Below are positions 6,655 through 7,371 of a stretch of DNA of 7,371 nt, piece by piece. The notes under the pieces are model-generated. The model had not been told where the DNA came from. It did no database searches and worked only from the letters and a program-made list of their open reading frames with translations. Numbering within the stretch: position 1 is the stretch's first letter; every line of letters starts with the position of its first letter. The position numbers and the translations under genes are program-made. The stretch comes from Thermoleophilia bacterium (GTDB lineage: Bacteria; Actinomycetota; Thermoleophilia; Gaiellales; Gaiellaceae): NCBI GenBank assembly GCA_025933895.1, contig JAICZB010000116.1, positions 1 to 7,371 of the forward strand. Reading direction: 5' to 3'.

Positions 6655-6890
6655 CCGACGGGCGGCCTGATGTAGATCACGCCTTCGTGCTCGATCGGCA
6701 CGAAGGGCGCGCCCACGCTGATGACGAGACCCTCCACCTGGTGGAAGAGGTCGCCGCCGCCGTCGCCCACCGGGACGACGATGCCGATCTCGTCCTCCGG
6801 CTGGGCGTCGAGACCCTCGTCGCGCAGCGCCTCGAGCAACCGGTTGCGGTCGGGGATGCGTGCTGCCTCGACGCGGACCTCGCTCGACAT
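6651..6890 (-). CDS. Small hypothetical protein convergent with the propeller gene (79 aa)
   Basis: I do not recognise a family. The start is the ATG whose first base is 6890 on the minus strand. It is preceded by AAGGAG six bases upstream, the only strong Shine-Dalgarno sequence in the window, so the longer frame reaching back to 6962 is rejected. The protein begins MSSEVRVEAARIPDRNRLLEA, then has an acidic turn (PEDEIGIVVPVGDGGGDL) and strand-like segments (LVISVG, GVIYIRP). This suggests a compact alpha/beta fold without a signal peptide, cysteines or membrane segments. Its TAG stop (6651-6653 read backwards) shares the CTAG tetranucleotide with the stop of the convergent gene. It is transcribed divergently from the aldehyde dehydrogenase, and the shared 88-bp region carries a palindrome, so a linked regulation is possible. 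Confidence 0.8.
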   Translation of the reverse strand: MSSEVRVEAARIPDRNRLLEALRDEGLDAQPEDEIGIVVPVGDGGGDLFHQVEGLVISVGAPFVPIEHEGVIYIRPPVG

Positions 6891-6896
6891 GTCCCT
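6891..6896 (-). promoter_or_regulatory. Spacer of the strong ribosome binding site for the 79-aa gene (AAGGAG at 6897-6902)
   Basis: Read on the minus strand, AAGGAG occupies 6902-6897, followed by AGGGAC and then ATG. The ideal spacing fixes the start codon at 6890. This gene therefore has a leadered mRNA, unlike the other starts here. Confidence 0.75.
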
Positions 6897-6909
6897 CTCC
6901 TTCTTTCGG

Positions 6910-6923
6910 TTTCGGATCCGAAA
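6910..6923. promoter_or_regulatory. Perfect 14-bp palindrome, candidate operator
   Basis: TTTCGGATCCGAAA is its own reverse complement. An extra TTTCGG half-site sits directly beside it at 6904-6909. The palindrome overlaps the downstream end of the minus-strand -10 box and covers the expected transcription start of the 79-aa gene, a usual position for a repressor site. No regulator gene is visible in the window. Confidence 0.5.
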
Positions 6924-6949
6924 TCTACCGCATCGGACGGCGGCGCAAA
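6922..6949 (-). promoter_or_regulatory. Promoter for the 79-aa gene
   Basis: On the minus strand, TTTGCG (6949-6944) and TAGATT (6927-6922) are separated by 16 bp. The -10 matches the consensus at 4 of 6 positions, including T1, A2 and T6. A start near 6915 would give a leader of about 25 nt containing the AAGGAG site. Confidence 0.45.
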
Positions 6950-6966
6950 CGCCGAGGCGCAACCGC

Positions 6967-6972
6967 TAAGTT
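6967..6972 (+). promoter_or_regulatory. -10-like hexamer (TAAGTT) six bases before ATG 6979
   Basis: TAAGTT has the T1, A2 and T6 positions of a -10 box and is followed by CCGCGC and then the ATG, with no Shine-Dalgarno sequence. The geometry equals that at 4396-4408 and suggests a leaderless mRNA. No -35 element is apparent. Confidence 0.4.
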
Positions 6973-6978
6973 CCGCGC

Positions 6979-7371
6979 ATGGCGGTGACCGCAGGCCAGG
7001 AGTACGGGCTCTTCATCGGCGGGGAGGTCGTGGAGCCCGCGTCCGGCGAGATTCGCGACCTGCACGAGCCCGCGACCGGCGAGCCACTCGCCCGCGCGGC
7101 GATGGCCGGCGAGGCCGACATCGACCGCGCCGTAGAAGCCGCGCGCGCCGCGCTCGACGGCCCATGGGGCAAGACGCCGCCGAACGAGCGCTCGCGCCTG
7201 CTCCAGGCACTAGCCGACGCGATCGTGGCAAACCGGAAGGAGCTCGCGGAGCTCGAGGCGCGCAACGTCGGCAAGGCGATCTCCTCGGTCAAGGCCGAGG
7301 TCATCGGGGCAGTCGAGAACTTCCGCTTCTTCGGCTCCGTCCTCGGCTCGATCTCCGGCCGCTCGAATCCG
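6979..7371 (+). CDS. Aldehyde dehydrogenase family protein, 3' end beyond window
   Basis: This is the first 131 residues of an NAD(P)+-dependent aldehyde dehydrogenase, which oxidises an aldehyde to the carboxylate in the cytoplasm. The start ATG 6979 gives the usual N-terminus: LFIGGEVVEPASG, then DLHEPATGEPLARAAMAGEADIDRAVEAARAA, then W-x-K-x-P-x-x-E-R-x-x-L-L. After it come LADAIVANRKELAELEARNVGKAIS and AVENFRFFGSV, all in family order. The NAD-binding domain core, the catalytic Cys and Glu and the substrate pocket lie beyond the window. The specific substrate therefore cannot be assigned, although the opening resembles the betaine-aldehyde/aminoaldehyde dehydrogenase group. It is transcribed away from the 79-aa gene, and the 88-bp shared region contains the 14-bp palindrome. 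Confidence 0.9.
   Translation, partial: MAVTAGQEYGLFIGGEVVEPASGEIRDLHEPATGEPLARAAMAGEADIDRAVEAARAALDGPWGKTPPNERSRLLQALADAIVANRKELAELEARNVGKAISSVKAEVIGAVENFRFFGSVLGSISGRSNP

Noticed and set aside
6891..6962. N-terminal extension of the 79-aa gene to 6962
   Set aside because: It would run through the palindrome and promoter, and the strong AAGGAG six bases before ATG 6890 fixes the start.

Overview
This window is high-GC bacterial chromosomal DNA with densely packed genes and many GTG starts. Most start codons lack a Shine-Dalgarno sequence. Together with the gene content (a YgfZ-type folate-binding protein, futalosine-pathway MqnD, PcaF-like thiolase, secreted TolB-like propeller with a PASTA domain), this points to an actinobacterium, perhaps a deep-branching one such as class Thermoleophilia. 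The lineage is inferred from style and content, not from a marker gene.

Layout. At the left edge (1-600) is the 3' part of a ygfZ-like gene whose N-terminus lies outside the window. A 123-bp gap follows, holding a concentric inverted-repeat element (641-726). Next come a small zinc-ribbon-like protein (724-984), a tRNA-Arg with anticodon GCG (1010-1082), and a tight same-strand group: an ornithine cyclodeaminase/mu-crystallin family enzyme (1113-2045), an unrecognised acidic protein (2053-2397), mqnD (2394-3185, 4-bp overlap with the gene before) and a thiolase (3195-4364). After 43 bp comes a large exported protein (4408-6654) built from two copies of a TolB/WD40-like propeller block and a very basic C-terminal PASTA domain. 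Its stop codon overlaps the stop of a convergent 79-aa gene (6651-6890, minus strand). An 88-bp divergent promoter region with a perfect 14-bp palindrome separates that gene from an aldehyde dehydrogenase that runs off the right edge (6979-7371).

How the parts fit. Most genes are housekeeping or central metabolism: Fe-S cluster maintenance (YgfZ), menaquinone synthesis (MqnD), acyl-CoA thiolysis, amino- or imino-acid oxidoreduction and aldehyde oxidation. They form no single obvious pathway. The clearest shared feature is regulatory: a -10-like hexamer ends exactly 6 nt before the start codon of several genes, which suggests leaderless transcription even inside the apparent operon.

I see no mobile element, CRISPR array, toxin-antitoxin pair or defence system. 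The most unusual items are the duplicated propeller/PASTA protein, the concentric repeat, the palindromic operator candidate in the divergent promoter, and the GCG-anticodon arginine tRNA.
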